Part shown: piece after piece, positions 25,209 to 34,231 of the stretch
Position numbering within the stretch: position 1 is the stretch's first letter
Layout: the number at the start of each line of letters is the position of its first letter
Source of the DNA: Ignavibacteriota bacterium
Lineage (GTDB): Bacteria > Bacteroidota > Ignavibacteria > Ignavibacteriales > Ignavibacteriaceae
Length of the DNA stretch: 64,000 nucleotides
Assembly (NCBI GenBank): GCA_013285405.1
Contig: CP053446.1
Span: 2,341,001 to 2,405,000 of the forward strand
Reading direction: 5' to 3'
Translations under genes and position numbers: made by a program
The notes under the pieces: model-generated
Databases searched by the model: none
What the model saw: the letters and a program-made list of their open reading frames with translations, nothing else
What the model was told of the DNA's origin: nothing

Positions 25209-26408
25209 CTAACAACGCCTAAGAATTATTTTGAATGTAGTTCCTTCTCCGGGTAATGAACTTTTAACGAAAATTTTTCCACTATGATAACCCTCAATTA
25301 TTCTTTTTGATAGACTCAGTCCCAATCCCCAGCCTCGTCTTTTTGTGCTATATCCTGGTCGGAAGACGTCTTTTCTCCGTTTCATTTCAATACCTTTACC
25401 ACTGTCTTTAACTTCAACTTCAACATGATTTTTTGTTTGATGAACTAAAATTTCGATCTTACCGGTTACTCCTTCGATTGCATCGAGAGCATTCTTAATC
25501 AGGTTTTCAATTACCCATCCGAATAATTCCGGGTTTAATTCTGCGCACGCGTCTTCATCTCCGGAAATTTTAAGTTCTACGGATTTTCCTGTTTGCGGAA
25601 GTCGTCTTTCAAAATAGGATATAACCTGTTTAAGTTCCTCAATAACATTTTGCTTCGCGAGTTCAGGTTTTGCCCCGATTTTTGAAAATCTGTAAGTGAT
25701 TCGGTTAAGCTTTTCAACATCGCTACTAATCTCTTCTGAAATATCATTCACTTTATCCGGATCCTTATAATTAATTTTCAGCATTTCCAACCATCCCATA
25801 AGACTTGATATCGGAGTTCCAAATTGATGAGCCGTTTCCTTTGCCATCCCAACCCAGATATTACTTTGTTCTGATCGCTTGATGCTGCTAAAACTGATAT
25901 AACCAATAACGATAAACAAAGCGGCTATTATCAGTTGTATGTAAGGATAATATCTCAACTGTTCAATATGTTCGGAATCTCCATAGTGAATTTTATTTAT
26001 TATTATTCCCTCATATTTAACTTCAATGGGAGGATGAGCAGCATCCATTTCAACGATTTGTTCTGCAATAAAAATTTTAAATTGTTCAGCCGTAAGATTC
26101 GAATCAATGTCAATATTTCTAATATCCGTTCTGTTATAAACATTATTCTCAGCATCTGATTGAATGAGTGGGAAGTCTATAGGTTTTATGATATTATCAA
26201 AAAGGAAAGTTATATCAACATCCGGATTTGTTGTGTTAGCCAGGTATTCAATTCCTTTTGCGTAAAGTTCTACTATCTGTCGTTCTTTATCCTGCAGTTT
26301 TTGCACAACTGTCTGCGTATAGTAAAGAGTTCCAATTGCTATCAGAACTGCAATTATCAAAAGCACAATTTTCAGATTAACCGATGCGGGACCGCCAGAC
26401 ATTTTCAT
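25209..26408 (-). CDS. Sensor histidine kinase, membrane bound
   Basis: 399 residues: membrane segment 1 (about 12-30), a periplasmic sensor region of about 115 residues, membrane segment 2 (about 152-172), HisKA with the acceptor in E-T-A-H-Q-F-G-T-P-I-S-S (about 190) and HATPase_c (W-V-I-E-N-L-I-K-N-A-L-D-A, D-S-G-K-G-I-E, G-W-G-L-G-L-S-L). No response regulator lies next to it, so it is an orphan kinase here. Its upstream region on the same strand holds a strong hairpin with a U tract (26487-26559), which suggests control by early termination. Confidence 0.9.
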   Translation of the reverse strand: MKMSGGPASVNLKIVLLIIAVLIAIGTLYYTQTVVQKLQDKERQIVELYAKGIEYLANTTNPDVDITFLFDNIIKPIDFPLIQSDAENNVYNRTDIRNIDIDSNLTAEQFKIFIAEQIVEMDAAHPPIEVKYEGIIINKIHYGDSEHIEQLRYYPYIQLIIAALFIVIGYISFSSIKRSEQSNIWVGMAKETAHQFGTPISSLMGWLEMLKINYKDPDKVNDISEEISSDVEKLNRITYRFSKIGAKPELAKQNVIEELKQVISYFERRLPQTGKSVELKISGDEDACAELNPELFGWVIENLIKNALDAIEGVTGKIEILVHQTKNHVEVEVKDSGKGIEMKRRKDVFRPGYSTKRRGWGLGLSLSKRIIEGYHSGKIFVKSSLPGEGTTFKIILRRC

Positions 26409-26486
26409 AGAGCACCTTAAAAAGTTTATTTCACTGAGGTAAAATTAGAAAAAAGGTTAGTAATAATCTGTTGAAAATCTTTGAAA

Positions 26487-26559
26487 TAAAAAGCCCCGTC
26501 TGCTGAAAGCTGATACCACGGGTGGATAAATATCATCTTCCATACTTGCAGCGGAGCCT
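26487..26559 (-). terminator. Orphan hairpin/terminator in leader of kinase gene
   Basis: On the minus strand AGGCTCCGCTGC pairs with GCAGACGGGGCT (plus-strand arms 26548-26559 and 26492-26503), using a G-U pair that would be a C-A mismatch on the plus strand, and is followed by TTTTTATTT. No minus-strand gene lies upstream, so any transcript ending here must start in 26560-26737. It could be an attenuated leader of the kinase gene or a small RNA of about 75-150 nt. Confidence 0.5.
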
Positions 26560-26737
26560 AAAAATGTGTACAAATATTTTATTCGATTTAAAAATAGATA
26601 ATGCCCGACGAGATTTCACACCATAAATTTAGTTCAGATAATATTAGTTCTCCATTTAATAACATATAAATTAAAAAGATTCTTTCCTCAATAAGCCGTA
26701 AGTTTGTGGTACACTTTCTAAAAATTCAGGGACAAAA

Positions 26738-28810
26738 ATGACTGCTGTTTTCAATGATTACTTCTATCCAAAATCAATCTGTGTAGTTGGCGCATCTTCA
26801 AAGCCAAAATCACTCGGTTATGAATTAACTAAATCAATAAAACAATATGGCTATACGGGGAAATTATTTCTGATCAATCCAAAATCTGATGAAATCCTTG
26901 GATATAAATGCTATCCGACAATTGAATCAGTCAAAGAAAAAATAGATCTTGCAATAATTATGGTCCCAAAACAATTTGTTGAAGAATCAATTAAACAGCT
27001 TACTGACAAAGGAACAAAAGCTATGATTCTTATTACAGCGGGTTTTAAAGAAACAGGTAAGCAGGGTGAACAAGAAGAAAAAAGAATTTTAGAATTAGTA
27101 AAGAAATCAGACGCAAGAATAGTTGGTCCAAATTGTATGGGAATCATCAACACAATTCATGAAATAAAAATGAACGCTACTTTCGTTGCTGAAGAACCAC
27201 AAAACGGAAAGATGGCTTTCTGTTCGCAGAGCGGAGCAATCGGCGCAGCAGTTTTAAATTCATTGAGAGAAACTGATATAAAATTTTCTCAATTTATAAG
27301 TGTAGGGAATAAAGCTGATGTTACGGAAAATGATTTGCTTGAATATTGGGAGAAAGATAAAAATGTTAGTGTGATTACATATTACCTCGAAAGTTTTGAA
27401 GCAGGAGAAAAATTTATAAAATATTTTATCGATGAAAAGATTACCAAACCTGTAATTATCCTCAAAGGAGGTAGAACATCGAGCGGAATTAAAGCAGCGT
27501 CTTCTCATACCGGTGCGATGGGAAGCAGCGATAAAGTTGTTGATGCTGTACTTCACCAATTTGGAATCATCCGTGCTGATGATTTAAATGATATGTTTAA
27601 TACTGCTAAAGGTTTTGAAGATTTTCCGATGCCAAAAGGAAACAGGATTGCTGTTGTAACAAATGCTGGCGGTCCGGCTATTCTCACTGTTGATACTCTT
27701 GAAAAAAATAATTTAACTCTTGCTGAGTTATCATCAGAAACAAAATTGAAGCTAAGAGAAATTGTTCACCCGCAGGGAAGTGTAAACAATCCGGTTGATT
27801 TACTCCCCGGTGGTATAGCTGAAGAATTCAAACAGGTAAATGAAATTCTTGTGGAAGATAAAAATGTGGATGCAGTTATTTCTGTTTTTGTTGAACCAAT
27901 TATGGTTCCTGCAATTCCTGTAATAGAAGGAATCAATGAAATAGTGAAATATCCTTTTGGGAAAAATGTTAAACCAATTTTCCAGGTTGTAATGCCTTTA
28001 CCTGAATTTTGGGATCAGTATAGAAAAGAATCAAAGACAAAACGATCACTTTTCAAAAGATCAGAAGATCCTGCAGTCGTAATTGGAAATATGCTGAAGT
28101 TCAAAAATAAACAGGATAACAAAAACAGATTAATACCTGTCGAAACAAATATTGAAGGATTGAAATTTGAAGCCGGTAAATTTTTGTCGCAGGAAGAAGT
28201 AATTAAAATATCAGAGCACTACAACATTCCAATCGTTAAAACAAACCTGATGAGTTTAAATGATTTGAAGAGAGTAGATTTTAAATTTCCAGTGGTTCTT
28301 AAAGCCGTCGGCGAAAAAATTATTCACAAATCTGAACTAAAAGGTGTCGTGCTCAATATCAAAGATAAAAATGAGTTGATACATATTGCTGAATCAATGA
28401 TTAAATCATTCAATCAAAAAAAATTAAGTATAGAATCATTTCTCATACAACCGTACATCCATACAAAGTTTGAGCTTTTAGTTGGCGGTTTCCGAGATCC
28501 AAGCTTTGGTCCAATGATAATGTTTGGCTCCGGTGGTAAATACGTTGAGTTTATCGAGGATACAACAATTCGATCTGCGTACCTGAGTGATTATGATATT
28601 GAGGAAATGATAAACAATACGAAAATAGGAAAAATTATTCAAGGTGTGCGCGGTGAAATTCCTGCTGATATGAATAGAATCAAAAGCACTATAAAATCAG
28701 TTGCTCAAATGATGCTCGATCATAGAGAAATAATCGAGTGCGATCTTAATCCGCTTGTAGTTACGGATGATAATAATATCTTTGCAGTGGATATTAGAAT
28801 CAAATGTTAA
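26738..28810 (+). CDS. NDP-forming acyl-CoA synthetase (fused alpha-beta, acetyl-CoA synthetase type)
   Basis: 690 residues: CoA-binding Rossmann domain (about 5-130, V-V-G-A-S-S-K-P), succinyl-CoA ligase-like domains (P-N-C-M-G-I-I-N, F-C-S-Q-S-G-A-I-G and S-H-T-G-A-M-G-S-S), and a C-terminal ATP-grasp domain (about 470-690). It converts acyl-CoA plus ADP and phosphate to acid plus ATP, or the reverse. The phosphorylated His is probably the one in S-S-H-T-G-A. No GNAT acetyltransferase domain is fused, so it is not a Pat-type protein. A TAAGTTTG at 26699-26706 resembles the -7 promoter element but has no matching TTG upstream. Confidence 0.85.
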   Translation: MTAVFNDYFYPKSICVVGASSKPKSLGYELTKSIKQYGYTGKLFLINPKSDEILGYKCYPTIESVKEKIDLAIIMVPKQFVEESIKQLTDKGTKAMILITAGFKETGKQGEQEEKRILELVKKSDARIVGPNCMGIINTIHEIKMNATFVAEEPQNGKMAFCSQSGAIGAAVLNSLRETDIKFSQFISVGNKADVTENDLLEYWEKDKNVSVITYYLESFEAGEKFIKYFIDEKITKPVIILKGGRTSSGIKAASSHTGAMGSSDKVVDAVLHQFGIIRADDLNDMFNTAKGFEDFPMPKGNRIAVVTNAGGPAILTVDTLEKNNLTLAELSSETKLKLREIVHPQGSVNNPVDLLPGGIAEEFKQVNEILVEDKNVDAVISVFVEPIMVPAIPVIEGINEIVKYPFGKNVKPIFQVVMPLPEFWDQYRKESKTKRSLFKRSEDPAVVIGNMLKFKNKQDNKNRLIPVETNIEGLKFEAGKFLSQEEVIKISEHYNIPIVKTNLMSLNDLKRVDFKFPVVLKAVGEKIIHKSELKGVVLNIKDKNELIHIAESMIKSFNQKKLSIESFLIQPYIHTKFELLVGGFRDPSFGPMIMFGSGGKYVEFIEDTTIRSAYLSDYDIEEMINNTKIGKIIQGVRGEIPADMNRIKSTIKSVAQMMLDHREIIECDLNPLVVTDDNNIFAVDIRIKC

Positions 28811-28820
28811 AATTTTGTAA

Positions 28821-29870
28821 GTGAAACGCCGTAACTTCATTAAAACAATTTCCACCGCAGCTATTGCTGGCTCAATCTTTCCTGTTACTGCAAAAGATGA
28901 CAGAATTCTGCCAAATAAAAAACTTAAAAAGCCAGCAAGGTTAAAGAAGGGAAATACGATTGCACTCGTTACTCCCGGCAGTTACATCACTGATCAGGAA
29001 AAACAAGAATCAATTATCAACCTACAAAGTCTCGGGTTTAACGTAGTTTACACTGACAGACTGATGCAAAAAAATGGTTACTTCTCTGCGAATGACGAAG
29101 AACGTGCGAAGGATCTGAATGATATGTTTGAACGGAAAGATGTTCATGCAATAATCTGTGCGCGCGGAGGTTACGGATGTGCAAGAATATTACCTTATCT
29201 TGATTATGATTTGATTGAAGATAATCCAAAAGCACTGATTGGTTTCAGCGATGTTACTGCACTTCAATATGCAATTTTTAAAAACAGCGGATTGTTAACA
29301 TTTCACGGTCCGGTTTCAATTTCAACTTTCAGCAATTTTAGCGTTAAGAATTTTGAAAGTGTATTGATGAATCCAACTTTTGAGTTTGATCTTATGAATT
29401 CAACAACTGAAAATAATTATAATCCGTACGGAATTACTGTTATCTCAGAAGGCAAATCTGAAGGTAAGTTAATTGGAGGAAATTTATCAATTTGCGTTTC
29501 ACTTATTGGAACAGAATTCGACATAGATTATTCGGATAAGATAGTATTTCTCGAAGAGTTTATTGAAGAACCGTACCGTGTTGACAGAATGCTCACACAA
29601 ATGATACAGTCAGGTAAATTCGAAAATGCAGCAGGAATTGCACTTGGAGTTTTCAAGTTGTGTGAGCCAAATAAAAGTAATCCGGCTTTTCAGGGATCTT
29701 TTTCTTTGATGGAAGTTTTACAGGATAGGCTTGGGAATCTTGGAATTCCAGTTATCTACGGACTTTCATTCGGACACGTTGCTGATAAGTTTACTCTTCC
29801 TTTCGGCGGATATGCTGAATTGAATACGGAAACTAAAAGGCTAAAATTATTGGAACCTGCTGTTCAATAA
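28821..29870 (+). CDS. LD-carboxypeptidase, S66 family (LdcA/MccF), Tat-type signal
   Basis: Serine peptidase cleaving L,D bonds in murein peptides. The GTG start gives M-K-R-R-N-F-I-K with a hydrophobic stretch and A-K, a twin-arginine-like signal. The nucleophile is Ser143 in G-F-S-D-V-T-A-L; I-C-A-R-G-G-Y-G-C-A-R and F-H-G-P-V-S are family motifs, and F-L-E-E and S-F-G-H supply the Glu and His. At 349 residues it fits the family with an added signal. It follows the acyl-CoA synthetase by 10 nt. Classical LdcA is cytosolic, so the predicted export is a little unusual. Confidence 0.87.
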   Translation: MKRRNFIKTISTAAIAGSIFPVTAKDDRILPNKKLKKPARLKKGNTIALVTPGSYITDQEKQESIINLQSLGFNVVYTDRLMQKNGYFSANDEERAKDLNDMFERKDVHAIICARGGYGCARILPYLDYDLIEDNPKALIGFSDVTALQYAIFKNSGLLTFHGPVSISTFSNFSVKNFESVLMNPTFEFDLMNSTTENNYNPYGITVISEGKSEGKLIGGNLSICVSLIGTEFDIDYSDKIVFLEEFIEEPYRVDRMLTQMIQSGKFENAAGIALGVFKLCEPNKSNPAFQGSFSLMEVLQDRLGNLGIPVIYGLSFGHVADKFTLPFGGYAELNTETKRLKLLEPAVQ

Positions 29871-29999
29871 AATTTAAATCGTTTTATTAAAAATTTGAAA
29901 ATTACTTTTTCAACAACCTGTTAGTTTCAATTTTATTTTTAATTGTCTGTAGCATAGCTTTACAAGAATACTTAATATGATTTAAAATGGGAGAATAAA

Positions 30000-30536
30000 A
30001 TGCTCATAAAAAAAATATCACTTTTGTTCTTTGTAATTCTTGCAATGCAGGGATGTCTTGTATTTCATACTGTTTCTTATGAAATAAATCTTGAAGATGA
30101 AAATTCAGGCTCAGTTACTTTAAATATTTCTGATATCCGGTCAGATGCGGTGAATACTTCTGAACTTGAGGAAGACAAAAATCAGCTCTTTAATTTTATT
30201 CTCAAGAGCGATGATTTTATTGAACAGATGAATGTTGAAGGTAAATTTATTTCCGATCGAAAGTTATTTATTTCAGATGGTAAACTTGTAGGTAAATTAA
30301 ATTATTCTTTCGACGATATTTCGAATGTCGAAGGCATTGTTTACCAGGAACCGTTTTACTTCATCACAATTCCGCTTGAAGACAGTATTGTTTCTACAAA
30401 TGGTGAAATAATTACTTCCGAAAGTCATAAGAGAATAATGTGGGATAATACAATCAGAACATTGAAGTTTGAAATGTTTAGTACTGATGTTGAAAAGGGA
30501 AGTCTTGTTAAACTTACTCAGTATCTTGAAGAGTAA
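30000..30536 (+). CDS. Lipoprotein, unknown
   Basis: 178 residues with a clear lipobox (A-M-Q-G-C, Cys19). The mature region is rich in beta strands and acidic residues (E-I-N-L-E-D-E-N-S-G-S-V-T-L-N-I). The layout is that of small Bacteroidota-type lipoproteins of unknown function. It has no close neighbour on the same strand, and a weak G-rich ribosome binding site (GGGAGAATAAA) precedes the ATG. Confidence 0.7.
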   Translation: MLIKKISLLFFVILAMQGCLVFHTVSYEINLEDENSGSVTLNISDIRSDAVNTSELEEDKNQLFNFILKSDDFIEQMNVEGKFISDRKLFISDGKLVGKLNYSFDDISNVEGIVYQEPFYFITIPLEDSIVSTNGEIITSESHKRIMWDNTIRTLKFEMFSTDVEKGSLVKLTQYLEE

Positions 30537-30732
30537 TGATAGAATTTTGTTTATCGTGAATTGGAAATGTGTTCTGGTTAATCAGTCCCGGGTTTTTTTA
30601 AAAAATATATCGAATCATTATTAGCAAAATTCTGATCAGCGGGTTGCAGGAATATTTTTGGGTTATTGCAGTCGTCAATAACAAGAAATTGAAAAACTAA
30701 AACCATTTCACTTAAAACCAAGATCTAAACGA

Positions 30733-33198
30733 ATGTATGCTGAAATAGTATTTCCATTATCATTCCGTAAAACTTTTACATATCGGGTTCCGAAAGAACT
30801 TCAAAACCAGGCAAAAGTCGGAGTGAGGGCTGTTGCTCCATTTGGAAAAAGAACTTTGACCGGTTTTATAATAAGCAAACCAAAAGATGTTTCCATCAAA
30901 GAAGAAATAAAACAAGTAATTGATATCCTCGATGAAAAACCAATTGTTGATAAAGATGGATTTAAATTTTACGAATGGCTGGCTGATTATTATCTCTGCT
31001 CATTAGGAGAAGCGTTAAAACTTGCAGTTCCGTACGGCTCCGATATTGAATCAAAAAGAAAAATCATTTCTGATAAAACTGCTTCAGCACATCTTCTTTT
31101 AAAAGAAAAAAACAAATCTTCTACAAGAGCCAAAATTCTGACAGTCCTGTCGGAGAAGGAAGAAATAAGTCTTCAGCAGCTTCAGAAGATTGTAAAGAAA
31201 AAAAATATATACTCGACTCTCAGAACCCTTCAGGAAAATGGAGTTATTACTTTACTTGACAGTATTCAGAAAGCAAAAGTAAAACCGAAAACAGTTAATT
31301 ATGTTAAGTTGAATAAAACGACAGGCGAAGTTTATTCACTGTTTCCTGAAATTGAAAGACGTTCGCCAAAACAAATTAAGATTCTTTTAGAATTAGTTAA
31401 TGCGAAAGGAAAAGGTTTGCCTGTTGCTGAATTGCTTCACAAAACTTCATCCTCAAAATCTTCTATTGATTCACTTGCAGCAAAAGGAATTGTAAAGCTT
31501 TACGAACAGGAAGTTGACCGCAGATATGTTGAGCATTATAAAGAAGAGCAAACTAAGTTTCCACTTTCCGATAAACAATCTGAAGTTATAGCAGAAGTTG
31601 CGAAAACATTTTCTGAATCAAAATTTAAAACATACTTGCTTCATGGTGTTACCGGTAGCGGAAAAACGCAAGTTTATATCGAACTCACAAAAAAAGTAAT
31701 TGATCAAAATAAAACAGCATTAATTCTCGTTCCTGAAATTTCTCTTACACCGCAGATTACTTCACGCTTCTTCAACGTGTTTGGTGATGAAGTTACTGTT
31801 CTTCACAGCAGAATGTCACCCGGAGAAAGATTTGATTCGTGGCAAAGAATATTCAAGGGAAAATCGAAAGTGGTAATTGGGGCAAGATCTGCATTGTTCT
31901 CGCCGTTAAAAAATATCGGACTTATAGTAATTGATGAAGAACACGATGCAAGCTATAAGCAAGCTGATATGATACCAAAATATAATTCACGTGATTCAGC
32001 AATAATGCTTGGAAGCATTCTTGACTGTCCGGTTTTATTGGGATCAGCAACTCCTTCTGTCGAAAGTATGTACAATGCTAAAACAGGGAAATATACTCTG
32101 CTTGAACTTCCTGATAGAATTGATAACGCAAAACTTCCGGTTATTACTCTCGTTGATGTTAATAAGGAAAGAAAAAAGAAACGAATGGAAAATATTTTTT
32201 CCAAAACTCTGCTTGATAAAATTGAAGACAGATTAAAAAAAGGTGAAGGCGTTATCATTCTCCAAAACAGGCGAGGTTTTTCAACTCAAATTTACTGTAC
32301 TGATTGTGGTGAAGTTGAAATTTGTGATAACTGTTCGGTTCCGATGGTTTATCATATCAACAAAAATATTATCGAATGTCATTATTGTGGATTGATAAAA
32401 GATGTCCCCGGTGCTTGTACTCATTGCGGATCAATTCAAATAAAATATTTTGGAACAGGTACTGAAAGAGTTGAAGATGAACTTGAGTTTTATTTTCCCA
32501 ACGTTAAGATGAGCAGAATTGATTCTGATTCAATTACAAAAAAATCTGCATTAAGCAGATTGTTAATTTCTTTTGGAAATGGAGATATTGATGTACTCGT
32601 TGGGACGCAGATGGTCTCGAAAGGTCTGGATTTTTCAAGAGTAACTCTTGTTGGAGTTATTTCGGCAGAAACAACTTTATGGCTTCCTGATTTCCGGGCT
32701 GATGAAAGAACTTTTCAATTGCTCACACAGGTTTCAGGAAGAGCAGGCAGAAGTAAAAATCCGGGTGAAGTAATCATTCAAACTCAGAATGAAAAACACT
32801 TTGCACTTCAGATGGTTCTTAACAATAACTACAACGGATTTTATGAAAAAGAAATTTTAGATCGGGAAAAATTGGAATTTCCACCTTTTACAAGAATTGC
32901 GTTGATCGAAGCAAAAGATCAATCCAATGAAAAAGCAAAGGGTGCAATGAATGATTTCTATCACGAAATAAAAAAATATAAAAAGTGGTTAAAAATATCC
33001 TCTCCTACACCTGCAATAATAGCCAGACTCAAAGGGCTATTTCGTTATCAGATATTAATCAAATCATCGAGACAAACTGATCCAGGCGGGAAGATTTTAA
33101 GAAATTCAATTTTAAATTCTTATGTCGAGTTTAACAGGAAATCAAGATTCAAAGATGTGCGTTTGTTTTATGATATAGATCCGCAGAGCGTGATTTAG
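30733..33198 (+). CDS. priA: Primosomal replication restart helicase PriA
   Basis: 3'-5' DNA helicase that reloads the replisome at broken forks. It has the N-terminal 3'-DNA-binding domain (A-E-I-V-F-P-L, F-T-Y-R-V-P), Walker A G-V-T-G-S-G-K-T (about 305), DEEH box (about 400), an intact zinc-binding region with four Cys pairs (C-T-D-C, C-D-N-C, C-H-Y-C, C-T-H-C, about 522-565) and helicase motifs V-G-T-Q-M and Q-V-S-G-R-A-G-R. Length 821. The RAYT element lies directly downstream. Confidence 0.96.
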   Translation: MYAEIVFPLSFRKTFTYRVPKELQNQAKVGVRAVAPFGKRTLTGFIISKPKDVSIKEEIKQVIDILDEKPIVDKDGFKFYEWLADYYLCSLGEALKLAVPYGSDIESKRKIISDKTASAHLLLKEKNKSSTRAKILTVLSEKEEISLQQLQKIVKKKNIYSTLRTLQENGVITLLDSIQKAKVKPKTVNYVKLNKTTGEVYSLFPEIERRSPKQIKILLELVNAKGKGLPVAELLHKTSSSKSSIDSLAAKGIVKLYEQEVDRRYVEHYKEEQTKFPLSDKQSEVIAEVAKTFSESKFKTYLLHGVTGSGKTQVYIELTKKVIDQNKTALILVPEISLTPQITSRFFNVFGDEVTVLHSRMSPGERFDSWQRIFKGKSKVVIGARSALFSPLKNIGLIVIDEEHDASYKQADMIPKYNSRDSAIMLGSILDCPVLLGSATPSVESMYNAKTGKYTLLELPDRIDNAKLPVITLVDVNKERKKKRMENIFSKTLLDKIEDRLKKGEGVIILQNRRGFSTQIYCTDCGEVEICDNCSVPMVYHINKNIIECHYCGLIKDVPGACTHCGSIQIKYFGTGTERVEDELEFYFPNVKMSRIDSDSITKKSALSRLLISFGNGDIDVLVGTQMVSKGLDFSRVTLVGVISAETTLWLPDFRADERTFQLLTQVSGRAGRSKNPGEVIIQTQNEKHFALQMVLNNNYNGFYEKEILDREKLEFPPFTRIALIEAKDQSNEKAKGAMNDFYHEIKKYKKWLKISSPTPAIIARLKGLFRYQILIKSSRQTDPGGKILRNSILNSYVEFNRKSRFKDVRLFYDIDPQSVI

Positions 33199-33223
33199 TG
33201 AAAACTAAAACACAATAAAGAAA

Positions 33224-33254
33224 TGTGAGACTCACCTCTAAGGTGAGTCTCACA
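33224..33254. repeat. REP hairpin, left outer copy
   Basis: TGTGAGACTCACCT (33224-33237), loop CTA, AGGTGAGTCTCACA (33241-33254): a perfect 14-bp stem. Confidence 0.85.
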
Positions 33255-33333
33255 TAGAATTTGATATAACTCATTAGAAATGTCACTATTAAATTAATTA
33301 CTAACTGATGTTACGCAGAAAAGCAATTAGCAA

Positions 33334-33431
33334 AGAGATGACATCTTTATTTTTTATTAAATATTTAAACAAAAGTAACATTGACATTCCAATTTAAGTG
33401 CTTATTTAATCTATAAAAAGATGTCATCTCT
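33334..33431. repeat. 98-nt element with 15-bp inverted ends, copy 2
   Basis: AGAGATGACATCTTT (33334-33348) and AAAGATGTCATCTCT (33417-33431) are perfect reverse complements flanking 68 nt. It has the same arms and total length as 5698-5795 but a different interior. It is itself flanked by TTACGCA (33311-33317) and TGCGTAA (33437-33443). Confidence 0.7.
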
Positions 33432-33516
33432 CCATTTTGCGTAAGGTGAGTTACTAATGGATTCTGAGTAAACGGAATGTTAAGTTTTTAACTGAAGTAA
33501 AAACTTAAAGCAGAAA

Positions 33517-33545
33517 TGAGACTCACCTTAAAAGTGAGTCTCATA
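33517..33545. repeat. REP hairpin, inner variant copy
   Basis: ATGAGACTCAC (33517-33527) and GTGAGTCTCAT (33535-33545), loop CTTAAAA, followed by a decayed half copy (GGTGAGTTTCTCAT). It lies 31 nt before the transposase ATG. Confidence 0.8.
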
Positions 33546-33576
33546 TGGGGTGAGTTTCTCATTAAAATAAAAATAT

Positions 33577-34173
33577 ATGGCTAAAAGGAACGTAAAATTT
33601 TTAAAGGGAAGATGTTACCATATTTTTAATCGTGGAGCTAATAAAAGGAAAATCTTCTTTGAAGAAGAAAATTACGTTTACTTGTTGAAAAAGCTAAAAC
33701 ATTATGTTAAAAAATATGAATTTTCAGTTTTAGCTTATTGTCTAATGCCAAACCATTATCATTTTGTGTTAAGACAGGATGGTGATATTCCACTGAATAT
33801 TCCAATTGCTTTTTTATTCAATGGTTATACCAAAGCTGTGAATAAAAGGTATAACAGAACCGGAACTTTGTTTGAAGGAACATTTAAGTCAATAGAAGTT
33901 GAATATGCCAATTATTTGCTTGAACTATGCAGGTATATTCACAGAAACCGGGTTGATGATGGATTAGTAGAGCAAATTGAGGACTGGAAGTTCTCAAATT
34001 ATCTCGAATGGATTGAAAAGAGAAACGGAAGTCTGGTAGATTTGAAATTAAGGAATAAATATTTCAATAATGCAAGCAGCTATGAATCTTATGTTATAAA
34101 TTATAAATCCATTAAACGAGCAGTTAAAGGATTGCGTAAATATTTGCTGGAATTAGAAAGGAATAAAAAATAA
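33577..34173 (+). CDS. REP-associated tyrosine transposase (RAYT, Y1 HUH family)
   Basis: 198 residues, a single-domain IS200-like HUH nuclease. The metal-binding pair is His60 and His62 in M-P-N-H-Y-H-F-V-L, and the likely nucleophile is Tyr120 in C-R-Y-I-H-R-N. G-T-L-F-E-G-T-F-K-S is the RAYT signature region. Such enzymes nick single-stranded REP hairpins and are thought to spread them. It is full length and apparently intact. It ends 8 nt before the right hairpin. Confidence 0.9.
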   Translation: MAKRNVKFLKGRCYHIFNRGANKRKIFFEEENYVYLLKKLKHYVKKYEFSVLAYCLMPNHYHFVLRQDGDIPLNIPIAFLFNGYTKAVNKRYNRTGTLFEGTFKSIEVEYANYLLELCRYIHRNRVDDGLVEQIEDWKFSNYLEWIEKRNGSLVDLKLRNKYFNNASSYESYVINYKSIKRAVKGLRKYLLELERNKK

Positions 34174-34181
34174 AAACACAA

Positions 34182-34210
34182 GTGAGACTCACCTCTAAGG
34201 TGAGTCTCAC
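34182..34210. repeat. REP hairpin, right outer copy
   Basis: GTGAGACTCACCT, loop CTA, AGGTGAGTCTCAC: identical over 29 nt to the left copy at 33224-33254. Confidence 0.85.
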
Positions 34211-34231
34211 ATAAATAATCAACAAATAGAA

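Larger units (their letters stand above)
33224..34210 (+). mobile_element. RAYT transposase unit bracketed by REP hairpins (REPtron)
   Basis: A REP-associated tyrosine transposase gene with near-identical hairpins at both outer ends (33224-33254 and 34182-34210) and a third, variant hairpin just before the gene. The layout matches described REP/RAYT units. No target-site duplication is obvious. A 98-nt inverted-repeat element (33334-33431) lies inside the left flank. Confidence 0.75.

Noticed and set aside
26487-26559. Signal recognition particle RNA
   Set aside because: The size is near, but the conserved GGAAGCAGC-type tip loop is absent on both strands.
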